A DNA stretch of 64,000 nucleotides from Rhizobium sp. ACO-34A (GCA_002600635.1 CP021372.1:451001-515000); one strand, 5' to 3'; positions 1-8,802 are shown, numbered from the stretch's first letter. Translations and numbers: made by a program. The notes: generated from the sequence alone by a model not told the origin.

Positions 1-1
1 T

Positions 2-136
2 GTTGCAAGCTGGTTTATTGTGAATGACGGCGTGCGATTTACCATCGTGCAATTCATTGTATTATTAGTGATCATGTTCGTGATAGGGGTGGCAGTGATT
101 TATTTCCCCAAGATTCGCAGGTTCTTTCACCGGTGA
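2..136 (+). CDS. C-terminal end of an unidentified membrane protein (partial)
   Basis: An open frame enters from the left edge and stops with TGA at 134-136, giving 44 residues. They contain one strongly hydrophobic stretch of about 20 residues followed by a basic tail (KIRRFFHR), as expected for a last transmembrane helix with a positive cytoplasmic end. Too little is present to name a family; a permease is a reasonable guess only. The gene is followed directly by a decayed IS21 element, so it may lie at an insertion boundary. Confidence 0.4.
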   Translation, partial: VASWFIVNDGVRFTIVQFIVLLVIMFVIGVAVIYFPKIRRFFHR

Positions 137-230
137 TTATTCAGACCCGGACCAGGAATTATGCTGAGTGATTTCAAAACTTTAAGGTTCTATTATCGGA
201 AACATCGTAGGCTGTGCACATGGTGGCCAA

Positions 231-1140
231 TCACTCTGGAACGGGATACCAACCCACAATAATGCTGACTTTCTTGGGGCATGTGATCGGGGGTCGTCGT
301 ATGCTTGCCATTACCACTGCAGGGGTGATGAGCAGCACGCCTTTGTGGAGGATCTCGATCGAACTGGTGATAATGTGGGCCTCGACCTGCTCGCGAGCGA
401 AGCGATAAGGCACGGAGTAGTAGTGCCGTTCCATCTCTACGTGGTAATTCAAGCCAGCACGTCGGATGGGTCATTCCGCAAACACATAGCGTTCCACAGG
501 AAATGGCCTAAAAGCGGGCCGGTCAAGCTCTTCGAGCAATTGGCGGCGCGAGACGCCAACCCGGCCCAGAACGCGTTTTTCTTTGAGGTCATGAAGCAAA
601 TCGGTGATCGCCGCATTGACCTCGGTCAGACTGTAGAAGGTAGGGTGGCAGAGGCGATCTAACAGCCACCGCTTGATGATACGGACCGCAGACTCCACCT
701 TGCCTTGTCACGTGGGCGTCTCGGCCGTGTGGGAAGTATGGCGGCTCCCATAGTGTGACGCCATGGCGCAATAGGTCCTATTGACCTGGGGATCGAAGTG
801 GCTTGGCTTAATGATCGCCACCTTGACATAGTTGGAAGCCAGCACGGCTGGCGGCCTACCGAAGAACTCCAGCGTGGATACGGCATTTAATCCAGTCGGG
901 AAGCGTTTCCGTCCGGTGCGTCGGCGCGGACGGAAGCTCCCAAGACCGCGACAAATAAACAGGTTTATCGTGGTTTGCCCGATAACCGGTCGACGACAAC
1001 GGTTACCGTGTCGCCGGCGGCATGCTCTTGCCGGATAATCACCGGCAGCTTCAGCGCCGAGCCGTCCGTGTTCTGGGGCAGTTCGATTCGATGCCGTAGT
1101 CGTCTGGGTTGGTTAAGGCACCCATGCCCCAGTTCCGTAA
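231..1140 (-). pseudogene. istA: Decayed IS21-family transposase IstA
   Basis: On the minus strand, pieces of IstA can be read in order in different frames: NPDDYG near 1115, RQEHAAGDT near 1050, VDRLSGKPR then LFVAVLGAS near 960-1000, EFFGRPPAVL near 870, DPQVNRTYCAMASHYG near 780, RPRRPRDKA near 730, KVESAVRIIKRWLLDRL near 690, and the C-terminal block HVEMERHYYSVPYRFAREQV near 430. At least three frame changes and a stop after GKPR break it. No istB follows on the left, so the element is truncated. It is inactive and marks the left edge of the catabolic island. Confidence 0.75.
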
Positions 1141-1149
1141 AAAGTCCTA

Positions 1150-1185
1150 TTGACTATATAGGGCATCAATTACATATGTAGTCAA
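1150..1185. promoter_or_regulatory. Promoter/operator element A, copy before the cyclase operon
   Basis: A 36-nt element starts with TTGACT and ends with AGTCAA, the two ends being inverted repeats (extendable to ATTGACTA/TAGTCAAT, 1149-1186). It lies about 20-55 nt before the ATG at 1205. TTGACT could serve as a -35 box, with an AT-rich TACATA as a weak -10. The same element, with identical spacing between its half-sites, occurs at 7184-7219 before the TRAP genes. This suggests a site bound by the IclR regulator of the cluster, but binding is inferred. Confidence 0.55.
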
Positions 1186-1204
1186 TCTTGAATGGAGGAA
1201 TCGT

Positions 1205-2026
1205 ATGACAACCGTTGCTCAACGCACAACCGATCCATACTCAGCGCTAGAATTCGTCGAACTCAGCCATGAATGGGGGCACGGCGTTCCTTCAATGCCC
1301 GGTACCCCGGATGTGGTGATGTATCGTTCGGTCAAGCACGCCCAGCATGGCGTCATGGCTACGCGTCTAAAAATGGGAATGCATACCGGCACCCACATGA
1401 ACGCTCCGATCCATCTCGTGCAGCGCGGCATCGATATGGCTAACGTGCCGCTTGACCGTTTCTTCGGCAATGGGGTCATTCTGTCTATTCCGAAGGCACG
1501 GTGGGAGTTGATTGAACCGGTTGAGTTTGAGGCGGCGAGTCCCGCCATCCAAAGCGGCGATTTCGTCGTCGTTGTCACCGGATGGCATCACCGCTATTCG
1601 GACAGTCTCAAATATTTCGGCGAATCGCCCGGGTTGTCGGAAGCAGCCGCCGACTGGCTGGTCGCCAAGGGTATCAGCGTTTTCGCCATAGATACGCCGC
1701 AGGTTGATCATCCCCTGGCGACGTCACTCGGCGCCCATCGGGGCGGCCCGATCATGAACCGGCTTCCCGCCCATTTTCAGCAAGAGACCGGTCTCGAACC
1801 GGCCACCACCCATTCCAACTGGAATGGCGCGCACAAGAAGTTGCTCGCCGCGGGAATTCCTACGATCGAGCAGGTGGGCGGCGATGTCGACAGTGTCCTG
1901 GGACAACGCGCCACGTTCCACGCCGCGCCCTGGAAAGGACGGTCGCTTGACGCCTGCCCGGTGCGCTTCGTGGCCATCTTTGACCCGGCGGGAGAGAGCC
2001 GCATAGAGCCCGGTTCCAATTCCTGA
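1205..2026 (+). CDS. Cyclase-family metal-dependent hydrolase (first copy)
   Basis: This 273-residue protein belongs to the cyclase/kynurenine-formamidase/isatin-hydrolase fold (PF04199). The hallmark HxGTHxDxPxH motif is present as HTGTHMNAPIH near residue 60, with Asn where the family normally has Asp. Members hydrolyse amide, lactone or cyclic-ketone bonds with a bound metal. A strong ribosome site (TGGAGGAATCGT) fixes the start. It is the first gene of the first arm of the island, 26 nt before a paralogue. The Asn change may alter metal binding or catalysis. The substrate is unknown. Confidence 0.8.
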   Translation: MTTVAQRTTDPYSALEFVELSHEWGHGVPSMPGTPDVVMYRSVKHAQHGVMATRLKMGMHTGTHMNAPIHLVQRGIDMANVPLDRFFGNGVILSIPKARWELIEPVEFEAASPAIQSGDFVVVVTGWHHRYSDSLKYFGESPGLSEAAADWLVAKGISVFAIDTPQVDHPLATSLGAHRGGPIMNRLPAHFQQETGLEPATTHSNWNGAHKKLLAAGIPTIEQVGGDVDSVLGQRATFHAAPWKGRSLDACPVRFVAIFDPAGESRIEPGSNS

Positions 2027-2052
2027 ATAAGCCTTCAAGAGAGAATCTAATT

Positions 2053-2832
2053 ATGCAGATTTACAATCTTTCCCATGCATGGGGGCATGGCATGCCCGAA
2101 TGGCCTTCCAGCCCGGGTGTCAATCTCACCGTCAAGAAATTCCATGCCAAGGACGGCGTTTACGAAACCGAGTTCGAGGGCATCATGCATCGCGGCACCC
2201 ACATGGACGCGCCGCTGCATGTCACAGAAAATACGCCCGATCTGACAGGATACCCGTTATGGCGTTTCTTCGGCACGGGTGTCGCCGTCTCCATTCCCAA
2301 GAAAAAATGGGAAGTGATCACCGCCGAGGATCTCGAGGCTGCCCGTCCGCAAATTCGCGAGGGTGACATCGTGATGATCAATACCGGCATGCATCACAAG
2401 ATGGCCGACACCGACGAATACTACGCCTATTCGCCCGGCATCTATCGCGAGGGCGCCCAATGGCTGGTCGATCGCAAGGTGAAACTGGTCGGTTATGATG
2501 TGCAGGCAAACGACCATCCCATGGCGACGAAGCTTGTCGACCACGGGCTTGGGCCTAGCCATCCGCATCTGATTGAGGAATACAAGGCCTATACCGGCCG
2601 CTGGCCACGCGAGGATTTTCCAGACTGGGAAGCAGGCCACAAAACCCTGATGGTCAAAGGGGGAATTCCCGGCGTCGAAAATATCGGAGGCGATCTCGAC
2701 CAGATCACGGGCAAACGTTGCACCTTCATGTGCTTTCCCTGGCGTTGGCCGGGCGGGGAGGGGTGCGGCGTGCGCATCCTGGCAGTGATCGATCCGGACC
2801 AGACATTCCGGTTCGAGCGGGGGGGACTGTGA
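2053..2832 (+). CDS. Cyclase-family metal-dependent hydrolase (second copy)
   Basis: This 259-residue paralogue of the preceding gene has the complete metal motif HRGTHMDAPLH near residue 55. The two proteins share the NLSHAWGHG/ELSHEWGHG start, the RFFG.GV block and an ENIGGD/EQVGGD block near the C-terminus, so they arose by duplication or form a functional pair. The gene ends 2 nt before the SDR start and is clearly in the same operon. The intact motif makes it the more likely active enzyme. It could open a lactone, lactam or cyclic diketone in the pathway; this is inference from the family. Confidence 0.82.
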   Translation: MQIYNLSHAWGHGMPEWPSSPGVNLTVKKFHAKDGVYETEFEGIMHRGTHMDAPLHVTENTPDLTGYPLWRFFGTGVAVSIPKKKWEVITAEDLEAARPQIREGDIVMINTGMHHKMADTDEYYAYSPGIYREGAQWLVDRKVKLVGYDVQANDHPMATKLVDHGLGPSHPHLIEEYKAYTGRWPREDFPDWEAGHKTLMVKGGIPGVENIGGDLDQITGKRCTFMCFPWRWPGGEGCGVRILAVIDPDQTFRFERGGL

Positions 2833-2834
2833 CT

Positions 2835-3650
2835 ATGTCGATACAGGAACTTCCCGTCATTCTTAGCAATCCGCTCTCGATGTTCGACTTGCAGGGCAAG
2901 GTAGCCGTCATCACCGGCGCCTCCGGCTCATTCGGCCGCGTCTGCGCACTGATGCTCGGCGCCCTCGGCGTCAAGCTTCTGCTCGTCTCGGGCAGTGCCA
3001 GCGAACTCGACGAGATGCTGGCCGAGGTGCGCGACAATCGCGGCGAGGCGGAGCCTTTCGTGCGCCGCCCCGACTCGGTCGAGGACGCGGACGCTATCCG
3101 GGACGCCGCGCTGGCTCGGTTCGGCCGCATCGATATGTTGGTGATCGCCTCGGGCTTCAACAAGGCAGGCTTCATTCAGGATCAAAGCCTTGAGGAATGG
3201 GAAGCCGTGATGGACGCCAACGTGCGCGGCGCCTGGCTTATGGCGAAGGCGATCGGCAGTTGGTGGATCGAAAATCAGGTGCGTGGCAAGATGTTGATGA
3301 TGTCTTCAGTGCGTGGCCGGCATGGCAATATCTCGGGCTACACCGCCTACTGCGCCTCAAAAGGTGCCAGTGACGCCCTGACCCGGGTTCTTGCGACCGA
3401 GTGGGCAAAACACGGTATCACCGTGAATTCAATTGCGCCGACCGTCTTTCGATCCAAGCTCACAGCCTGGATGTGGTCGGATGATCCCGTTGGGCAGGCC
3501 ACGCGCCAGCGCTCGCTCTCGCGCATTCCGCTTGGGCGACTGGGTGAAGCGGAAGATCTGGTGGGTATGGCACTTTATCTGCTTTCGCCAGCCTCCGATT
3601 TTTGCACCGGCCAAATTATGTACGTTGATGGTGGCTACACGGCAGGATGA
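2835..3650 (+). CDS. Short-chain dehydrogenase/reductase (SDR)
   Basis: The ATG at 2835, just after the previous stop, gives 271 residues. The classical SDR features are visible: the nucleotide site TGASGSFG near residue 27, the catalytic Ser in MMSSVRG, the YxxxK motif in YCASK, and the C-terminal VDGGYTAG. The usual NNAG is replaced by IASGFN. The protein would oxidise or reduce a hydroxyl/keto group with NAD(P)(H). It lies one nucleotide from the 3-hydroxyacyl-CoA dehydrogenase gene, so translation of the two is probably coupled. The substrate cannot be read from the sequence. Confidence 0.85.
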   Translation: MSIQELPVILSNPLSMFDLQGKVAVITGASGSFGRVCALMLGALGVKLLLVSGSASELDEMLAEVRDNRGEAEPFVRRPDSVEDADAIRDAALARFGRIDMLVIASGFNKAGFIQDQSLEEWEAVMDANVRGAWLMAKAIGSWWIENQVRGKMLMMSSVRGRHGNISGYTAYCASKGASDALTRVLATEWAKHGITVNSIAPTVFRSKLTAWMWSDDPVGQATRQRSLSRIPLGRLGEAEDLVGMALYLLSPASDFCTGQIMYVDGGYTAG

Positions 3651-3651
3651 C

Positions 3652-4578
3652 ATGACAGAATCGAAGGTCGCTATTATCGGCGCAGGGCTGATGGGTCATT
3701 CCATCGCACAACTTTTCGCGGCCGCCGGTGCGCGCGTGTCGCTGATGGACAGTCAGCCGGAGTCCCTGGCTGCCGCCGGTCCCGCCATGGCCCGTCTTTG
3801 CCAACAGATGGAAATTGACGAAGCCTGCCTTTCCACCCTGACCACGCATCACACGATCGCCGACGCCGTCTCCGAAGCGGATCTCGTCATTGAGGCGGTC
3901 CCGGAAAAGATCGAAATTAAGCGCCAGGTGTTTGCCGCTATCGAGGCCGATGCGCCAGGACGAGCCATTCTTGCCTCAAATACCTCCGTTATTCCGATCA
4001 CACGCATCGCCTCGGCGGTGACCGACCGGTCCCGGGTGTTCGGGGCGCATTTCTGGAACCCGCCATCTTTCGTGCCCTTGGTCGAAGTGGTGATGACCGA
4101 AGACAGCAATCCGGCTCTGGCCGATCGGTTGATGGCCATTTTGAGGGAGATCGGGCAGGAACCCGTCCTGGTACGCCGCGACATTCCCGGTTTCATCGGA
4201 AACCGATTGCAACATGCGATGAAGCGCGAAGCCATAGCGCTGGTCGCCGCCGGTGTCTGCGATGCCGAGACGGTCGATCAGGTGATCAAAATGGGTTTCG
4301 GGCCGAGACTGTCGGTACTGGGGACGCTGGAACAGTCCGATCTTGTTGGGCTCAACTTGACGCTGGACATTCATGAAGAATTGATCGCCGACCTCGACGT
4401 GACGCACGGCCCGCATCCCTATCTGCGCGCTCTCGTCGAGAAAGGTCATCTGGGAATGAAGACCGGTCAGGGTTTTTACGACTGGACCCCCGAGCGTTCG
4501 CAAGACGTACGCAACCGCCTCGCGGACTTCATGGCAGAGCGTCGACGGTTGCGACAGCAAAGAAACCAGTCAGGTTGA
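3652..4578 (+). CDS. 3-hydroxyacyl-CoA dehydrogenase family protein
   Basis: The 308-residue protein has the N-terminal NAD-binding site GAGLMGHSIAQLF at residues 10-22, the SNTSVIPI segment, the GAHFWNPP block carrying the catalytic His, and the C-terminal domain marker PGFIGNRL. It ends with the K.G.G..F.DW pattern typical of the family (TGQGFYDW). It should oxidise a 3-hydroxyacyl-CoA or a related beta-hydroxy acid with NAD. The ATG lies 1 nt after the SDR stop. It fits beta-oxidation-like processing of a CoA-activated intermediate. Confidence 0.87.
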   Translation: MTESKVAIIGAGLMGHSIAQLFAAAGARVSLMDSQPESLAAAGPAMARLCQQMEIDEACLSTLTTHHTIADAVSEADLVIEAVPEKIEIKRQVFAAIEADAPGRAILASNTSVIPITRIASAVTDRSRVFGAHFWNPPSFVPLVEVVMTEDSNPALADRLMAILREIGQEPVLVRRDIPGFIGNRLQHAMKREAIALVAAGVCDAETVDQVIKMGFGPRLSVLGTLEQSDLVGLNLTLDIHEELIADLDVTHGPHPYLRALVEKGHLGMKTGQGFYDWTPERSQDVRNRLADFMAERRRLRQQRNQSG

Positions 4579-4585
4579 ACGCGCG

Positions 4586-5884
4586 ATGGTAGATGAAACC
4601 CACGATCCGGCCCGGCGTTCCTGGGTGCGGAGCGCGCAGAACCACCGGGATTTTCCGCTGCAGAACCTGCCGCTTGGTATCTTCTTGCCGCCGTCGGGCG
4701 GTGCGCCGCGCGGCGGGATCGCGATTGGCGATCAGGTTTTGGATCTTGCAGAGACGCGCCTGCCGGGATCCGCCGCGGACCTCGCGGAGCTCTGCGCAGG
4801 ACGCGATCTCAATGCCTTGCTTGCGTTGGGAGCCGATGCCCGCCGCAGCTTGCGCCATGCGGTGTTCCGATTGCTGGCTGAAGGCCAAAATAGTCGCAGC
4901 ACTGCCGTGCTTCACCCTCAGATCAGCTGCCGGATGCAGGTGCCTGCAACGGTTGGCGACTACACCGATTTCTATGCCGGAATTCATCATGCCCGAAACG
5001 TCGGGAAGCAATTCCGACCTGACGCGCCACTTCTACCCAACTATCGCCATATCCCCATCGGCTATCATGGTCGTGCTTCGACATTAGGGGTGGGAGGCGA
5101 GGTCTACCGGCCCTCCGGCCAGACAATGAGACCGGGATCCCAGAGCCCGGTGTTTGGCCCAACCGCGGCGCTCGATTACGAGGTAGAACTGGGCTTCTGG
5201 GTCGGAGCGGGCAATCGGCAGGGAAGTTCGGTACCGATTAGCCGGGCCGGTGAACATCTGGCCGGGATCTCATTGCTGAATGATTGGTCCGCACGCGACA
5301 TCCAGCGCTGGGAATACCAGCCGCTCGGCCCGTTCCTCGCCAAGAGTTTCGCAACAACGCTGTCACCATGGATCGTCACGATGGAAGCACTGGCGCCCTT
5401 TCGGTGCGCGCAACCGCCACGTCCCGCGGAGGATCCTACGCTGCTACCTTACCTCAGCGATCCCGGTGATCTGAAGAGTGGCAGCTTTGCGCTGTCGATC
5501 GAAACCTTTTTTCAGAGCGTCGAGATGACGCGTCGTAATCAGCCTGCAATCCGCCTGGCGAGCGTTGGGATGGAGGCGCTTTACTGGACGCCCGCGCAGC
5601 TTCTCGCCCATCATACCAGCAACGGCTGCGCGCTGCGCCCGGGCGATCTATTGGGGTCGGGCACGATTTCCGGGCAGACGATTGAGAGTTACGGAAGTCT
5701 TCTCGAACTGACGCAGGATGGACGTGTGCCTATTACGTTGCCCGATGGGACCGCGCTTGGATATCTTCGTGACGGAGACACAATCGAACTGCGGGCTCAG
5801 GCGTCGGCCGAAGGCTTCGTATCCATCGGGTTCGGTGCCTGCCGCGCCACGGTGCAGCAAGCTATGTCAAATCTCGATTACTGA
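4586..5884 (+). CDS. fahA: Fumarylacetoacetase (fumarylacetoacetate hydrolase)
   Basis: At 432 residues this is a full-length eukaryotic/proteobacterial-type FAH with both the SH3-like N-terminal domain and the catalytic domain. Metal and catalytic residues sit in DYTDFYAGIHHA, DYEVELGFWVG and NDWSARDIQRWEY, followed by KSFATTLSPW. The enzyme class cleaves a C-C bond in beta-diketones, classically fumarylacetoacetate to fumarate and acetoacetate. No homogentisate dioxygenase or maleylacetoacetate isomerase lies nearby, so here it may act on another 1,3-diketo acid. It is the last gene of the first arm and ends 24 nt from the convergent IclR gene. Confidence 0.9.
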   Translation: MVDETHDPARRSWVRSAQNHRDFPLQNLPLGIFLPPSGGAPRGGIAIGDQVLDLAETRLPGSAADLAELCAGRDLNALLALGADARRSLRHAVFRLLAEGQNSRSTAVLHPQISCRMQVPATVGDYTDFYAGIHHARNVGKQFRPDAPLLPNYRHIPIGYHGRASTLGVGGEVYRPSGQTMRPGSQSPVFGPTAALDYEVELGFWVGAGNRQGSSVPISRAGEHLAGISLLNDWSARDIQRWEYQPLGPFLAKSFATTLSPWIVTMEALAPFRCAQPPRPAEDPTLLPYLSDPGDLKSGSFALSIETFFQSVEMTRRNQPAIRLASVGMEALYWTPAQLLAHHTSNGCALRPGDLLGSGTISGQTIESYGSLLELTQDGRVPITLPDGTALGYLRDGDTIELRAQASAEGFVSIGFGACRATVQQAMSNLDY

Positions 5885-5908
5885 GAGGGTCCCCTTCTTC
5901 ATTGCTGA

Positions 5909-6814
5909 TCAGCTGTCGCGGAAGCTCAGCACAGGCGTTTCTGGAAAAGTAATGGGCGTGGTCGTGGCGCGGTAACCTGTACGGTCGTTCACCCTATTGG
6001 CCGCAGCCTTGAGCGCGGCGATCGCCTGCTGGGCGCTGTGCCCGCCTTCGAACATCCCGACCCGCCCGACGATTGTTAGTATGAAAATCACCTCGCCAGT
6101 CGCGTTGAAGACCGGGGCCGCATAGGCCTCAATTCCCGGTGTATAGTCACCGCGCACATGGGTCAGACCTTTCTTGCGGATTTCTCCGGTCAGTATCAGG
6201 AAGGATTCTTCATCCAGAAGCTCACCAGAACTCGTCGGCTTGCGGCCCTCGCGCACAGCCTTGCGGAAGGCTGCGACAATCTCGGTATCCGGTTGATAGG
6301 CAAGCGCTGTGCGCCCCGACGCTGAATGCACCAAGGAGAACGTCGTGCCGATGCGCCCGACATGCGTAATTCTATCGCCGTTGCTGAACCAGTTGATCAT
6401 CATGGGTGGCAAATCGTTTGTGCTCAGCACTCCGACACACAGATCCGTCTCGTCGCGCAGGTTCCGTGCCGCATCGTTCACCACCTCGATCTCGGGACGC
6501 TGACCCATTGACAATAACCCCAGACGGACGCAGGCCGATCCCAAAAGGTAGCGAAGCGAGTTTGGTTCCTGTTCGATCAGACCCGTGTTTGCCAAGCTTA
6601 CAAGATAACGGCGCACGTTGCTCGGGGCCATATTGAGCTCGCGGGACAGTTCGCTCAGTGTCGCTGGCTTGCTGTAATTGGCCAAGGTGAAAAGAATCTG
6701 GGCGCCGATTTCCACCGATTGAATACCGACTTTGCGTCGCTCTTCATCATTCTCGCTATTCGACATATCCTTGGTCCTGTCATTTCCGGGCAGGGTCATC
6801 CTGCGGTAGGTCAT
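5909..6814 (-). CDS. IclR-family transcriptional regulator
   Basis: The protein has an N-terminal winged helix (ATLSELSRELNMAPSNVRRYL) and a C-terminal effector domain with GRTALAYQP and TPGIEAYAAPVFN. The chosen ATG (301 residues) overlaps the cupin stop codon as TGATG, suggesting translational coupling; a later ATG at 6766 (MSNSENDE, 285 residues) is a serious alternative with AGGA upstream. IclR proteins often control aromatic-acid pathways and bind pathway intermediates. The shared elements at 1150-1185 and 7184-7219 are the natural candidate operators. It most likely controls the whole island. Confidence 0.88.
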   Translation of the reverse strand: MTYRRMTLPGNDRTKDMSNSENDEERRKVGIQSVEIGAQILFTLANYSKPATLSELSRELNMAPSNVRRYLVSLANTGLIEQEPNSLRYLLGSACVRLGLLSMGQRPEIEVVNDAARNLRDETDLCVGVLSTNDLPPMMINWFSNGDRITHVGRIGTTFSLVHSASGRTALAYQPDTEIVAAFRKAVREGRKPTSSGELLDEESFLILTGEIRKKGLTHVRGDYTPGIEAYAAPVFNATGEVIFILTIVGRVGMFEGGHSAQQAIAALKAAANRVNDRTGYRATTTPITFPETPVLSFRDS

Positions 6815-7152
6815 CAGCTCACATCGAAGGTGAATACGAGCATCTCGCACGAATCGGCTCCGTTGTTCATCAGTGCCCGCGCTTCCCCTGCAGGGATATA
6901 GCAGCTGTCATGTGGCAAGAGTACATGATCCTCACCTGCGATCGTTACCGTGATCGTGCCTGACACCACAAAATAGATGCGGTCAACCCCCGACGCCGAA
7001 AGTTCAGCGCCTCCGTTTGCAGCAAATGTCGAAAACCCTAGTCCTGCTCGCTTTATCGGTCCGGCTCCCGAACCGTGAAGACGCAGCGCCGTCATGCCGA
7101 AATGACGTGGGGCTTCGTACGGCATTGCCGCATCAAATCGGGTGATGTGCAT
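6814..7152 (-). CDS. Small cupin-domain protein
   Basis: The protein is 112 residues long, a single cupin barrel. The core FVVSGTITVTIAGEDHVLLPHDSCYIPAG matches the cupin pattern, but the metal-binding His residues of motif 1 are not evident (VDRIYFVVSG lacks HxH). It may therefore bind a ligand or act as a non-metal isomerase or sensor. The start follows TGGATATTCCTCC on the reverse strand, giving a good GGAGG site. It is transcribed divergently from the TRAP genes and is coupled to the IclR gene downstream. The function is unknown. Confidence 0.75.
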   Translation of the reverse strand: MHITRFDAAMPYEAPRHFGMTALRLHGSGAGPIKRAGLGFSTFAANGGAELSASGVDRIYFVVSGTITVTIAGEDHVLLPHDSCYIPAGEARALMNNGADSCEMLVFTFDVS

Positions 7153-7183
7153 TGGATATTCCTCCTTTTCGAAGCTTGCTCTC

Positions 7184-7219
7184 TTGACTCTATAAATAAT
7201 TCATTTCATAAAAAGTCAA
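7184..7219. promoter_or_regulatory. Promoter/operator element B, between cupin and TRAP genes
   Basis: This is the second copy of the 36-nt element seen at 1150-1185. Both copies begin TTGACT, share TATA at positions 8-11 and CATA near the centre-right, and end AGTCAA, with the two half-sites exactly 30 nt apart start to start. The region separates the leftward cupin-iclR pair from the rightward dctP operon, so one site could control both directions. An IclR site is the simplest reading; binding has not been shown. Confidence 0.55.
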
Positions 7220-7300
7220 ATATGAAGTGATCGGAGATTGTCCCGCTGACGGTTGGCTCGAGGAGGAGTCACCGTCCGCGTGTTGAGGGAGGAAATCACA

Positions 7301-8302
7301 ATGAAACTTTCATCGGCTGTCCTTGGGCTTGGTCTAAGCCTCTTCGCGCCGTTGGCGCTGCATGCCGAACCCGCCACTTTGAAGCTCGCCTTCTTCGCGT
7401 CGTCGAAGGAAGTCAACTACGCAATGGTGATCAAGCCATGGGTAGATGCCGTGAATGCCGACCCCGCCAACGCGGTCAAGATCGAGGCGTTTCCCGACGG
7501 AGCGCTCGGCAAGAATATTCAGGCCCAGCCGCAGATGATCCTCGATGGTGTAGCCGACATCGCCTGGGTGAACCCCTCCCTCGTTCCGGGGCGATTCGCA
7601 AAAGATCAGGTTCTGGAACTGCCCGGGCTGGTCAAAAACATCGGCGACGGCATCAAGCTTTATTCAGGTCTGCTGGAACAGGGCTTGCTGCCGGGATATG
7701 ACGACTACAAGGTGATCGGCGCGTTCACTAATCCTCCCTACCACATCTTCTCGCGCAAGCCGATCGAGAGGCTGGAGGACCTTGCAGGACAGAAAGTGCG
7801 GATCGTCGGCCCGATGGTAGGTCAGACTGTCCAAAGCTTCGGCATGGTTCCGGTGCTGATGCCACCGCCCGAGGTCGTCGAGGCTATCGGCCGAGGCTCG
7901 ATTGACGCCGCGACGTTCGTGCCTGCCGCGCTGATCGACTTTGGTGCAGACCGTGTGACCACCACAGACTATCTTCTGCCGCTCGGCGCAGGCCCGCTCA
8001 CGCTGTTGATGAGTGCGCAGAAATACAAGGCCCTGTCGCCAGAGGCCAGGCAGGTCCTCGACAAGTATTCCGGTTCCTGGATTCAGGATCTCTATCTTCG
8101 CGAAGTCACTCGATATAATCAGGATGTGATTACCCGATTAAGGGCCGATCCAAAACGCAAGGTCATCGACGTCGCCAAGGATGATCAGCCCAAGATCGAC
8201 GCTACCTACCAGTCTGTCACCAGCGCCTGGGCAGCCCAATCATCCGAAAATGCGTCGCTTCTCGAAAAAGCTCGCGCCATCCTCGCGGCGAGCGGAAACT
8301 AA
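7301..8302 (+). CDS. dctP: TRAP transporter substrate-binding protein (DctP)
   Basis: The ATG at 7301, preceded by TTGAGGGAGGAAATCACA, gives 333 residues with a typical signal peptide (MKLSSAVLGLGLSLFAPLALHA, cleavage after HAE or LHA). The mature part shows the DctP pattern, including LEDLAGQKVRIVGP and the conserved region around QTVQSFGMVPVLMPPPEVVEAIGRG. It is a periplasmic receptor for a carboxylate substrate and works with the DctQ and DctM genes immediately downstream. An upstream in-frame start at 7253 is rejected because it would hide the signal peptide and lacks a ribosome site. Confidence 0.9.
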   Translation: MKLSSAVLGLGLSLFAPLALHAEPATLKLAFFASSKEVNYAMVIKPWVDAVNADPANAVKIEAFPDGALGKNIQAQPQMILDGVADIAWVNPSLVPGRFAKDQVLELPGLVKNIGDGIKLYSGLLEQGLLPGYDDYKVIGAFTNPPYHIFSRKPIERLEDLAGQKVRIVGPMVGQTVQSFGMVPVLMPPPEVVEAIGRGSIDAATFVPAALIDFGADRVTTTDYLLPLGAGPLTLLMSAQKYKALSPEARQVLDKYSGSWIQDLYLREVTRYNQDVITRLRADPKRKVIDVAKDDQPKIDATYQSVTSAWAAQSSENASLLEKARAILAASGN

Positions 8303-8304
8303 AA

Positions 8305-8802
8305 ATGCTTCGTTTGTCGGTTTTGATCGAACGCGCTGTAAACGCGCTGGCAGTGATTGGACTATCTATCCTGCTTTTCTACGCTGGAGCGGTGGTGCTT
8401 GACGCGCTGCTGCGCAGCTTTGCAAATGCGCCAATTGCGCTTGTGCGCGAAATCGCCGATCTCGTCATCGCGATCTCCGCCGCGAGTTGCCTGCCTCTGG
8501 TCATGTACAGACGCCATAACATCACGCTTCGCGTCCTTGAGGGTATTCTGCCAGCCCCCATCGTGCGCCGGGTCGATGTCTTTGCGCACTGTATTGTTTT
8601 TGTCGTCCTGCTCACCATGGCGTGGCAGTTCTTTATGTTCAGCGCAAAGACTGCCCGTGCAGGCGATGTGACCTGGCTTATGCAAATACCCAAGGCGCCG
8701 TTCTGGTATGTGGCCAGCAGCATCATCGCCTTTGCTGCGCTCGTTCAGGGCTGGGTTGTGCTGCATCCAGCCAATTCAGTCCCAGAGGACGCCGAAGTAT
8801 GA
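8305..8802 (+). CDS. dctQ: TRAP transporter small permease (DctQ)
   Basis: A 165-residue membrane protein with four predicted hydrophobic segments, matching the size and layout of DctQ. The sequence LVREIADLVIAISAASCLPLVMYRRHNI is the conserved family region. It starts 2 nt after the dctP stop and ends with an ATGA overlap with dctM, so the three TRAP genes are translationally linked. It forms the inner-membrane complex with DctM. Confidence 0.88.
   Translation: MLRLSVLIERAVNALAVIGLSILLFYAGAVVLDALLRSFANAPIALVREIADLVIAISAASCLPLVMYRRHNITLRVLEGILPAPIVRRVDVFAHCIVFVVLLTMAWQFFMFSAKTARAGDVTWLMQIPKAPFWYVASSIIAFAALVQGWVVLHPANSVPEDAEV

Noticed and set aside
5885..5908. Bidirectional terminator between fumarylacetoacetase and IclR genes
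   Set aside because: The 24-nt gap has no hairpin or T-run that would support it.
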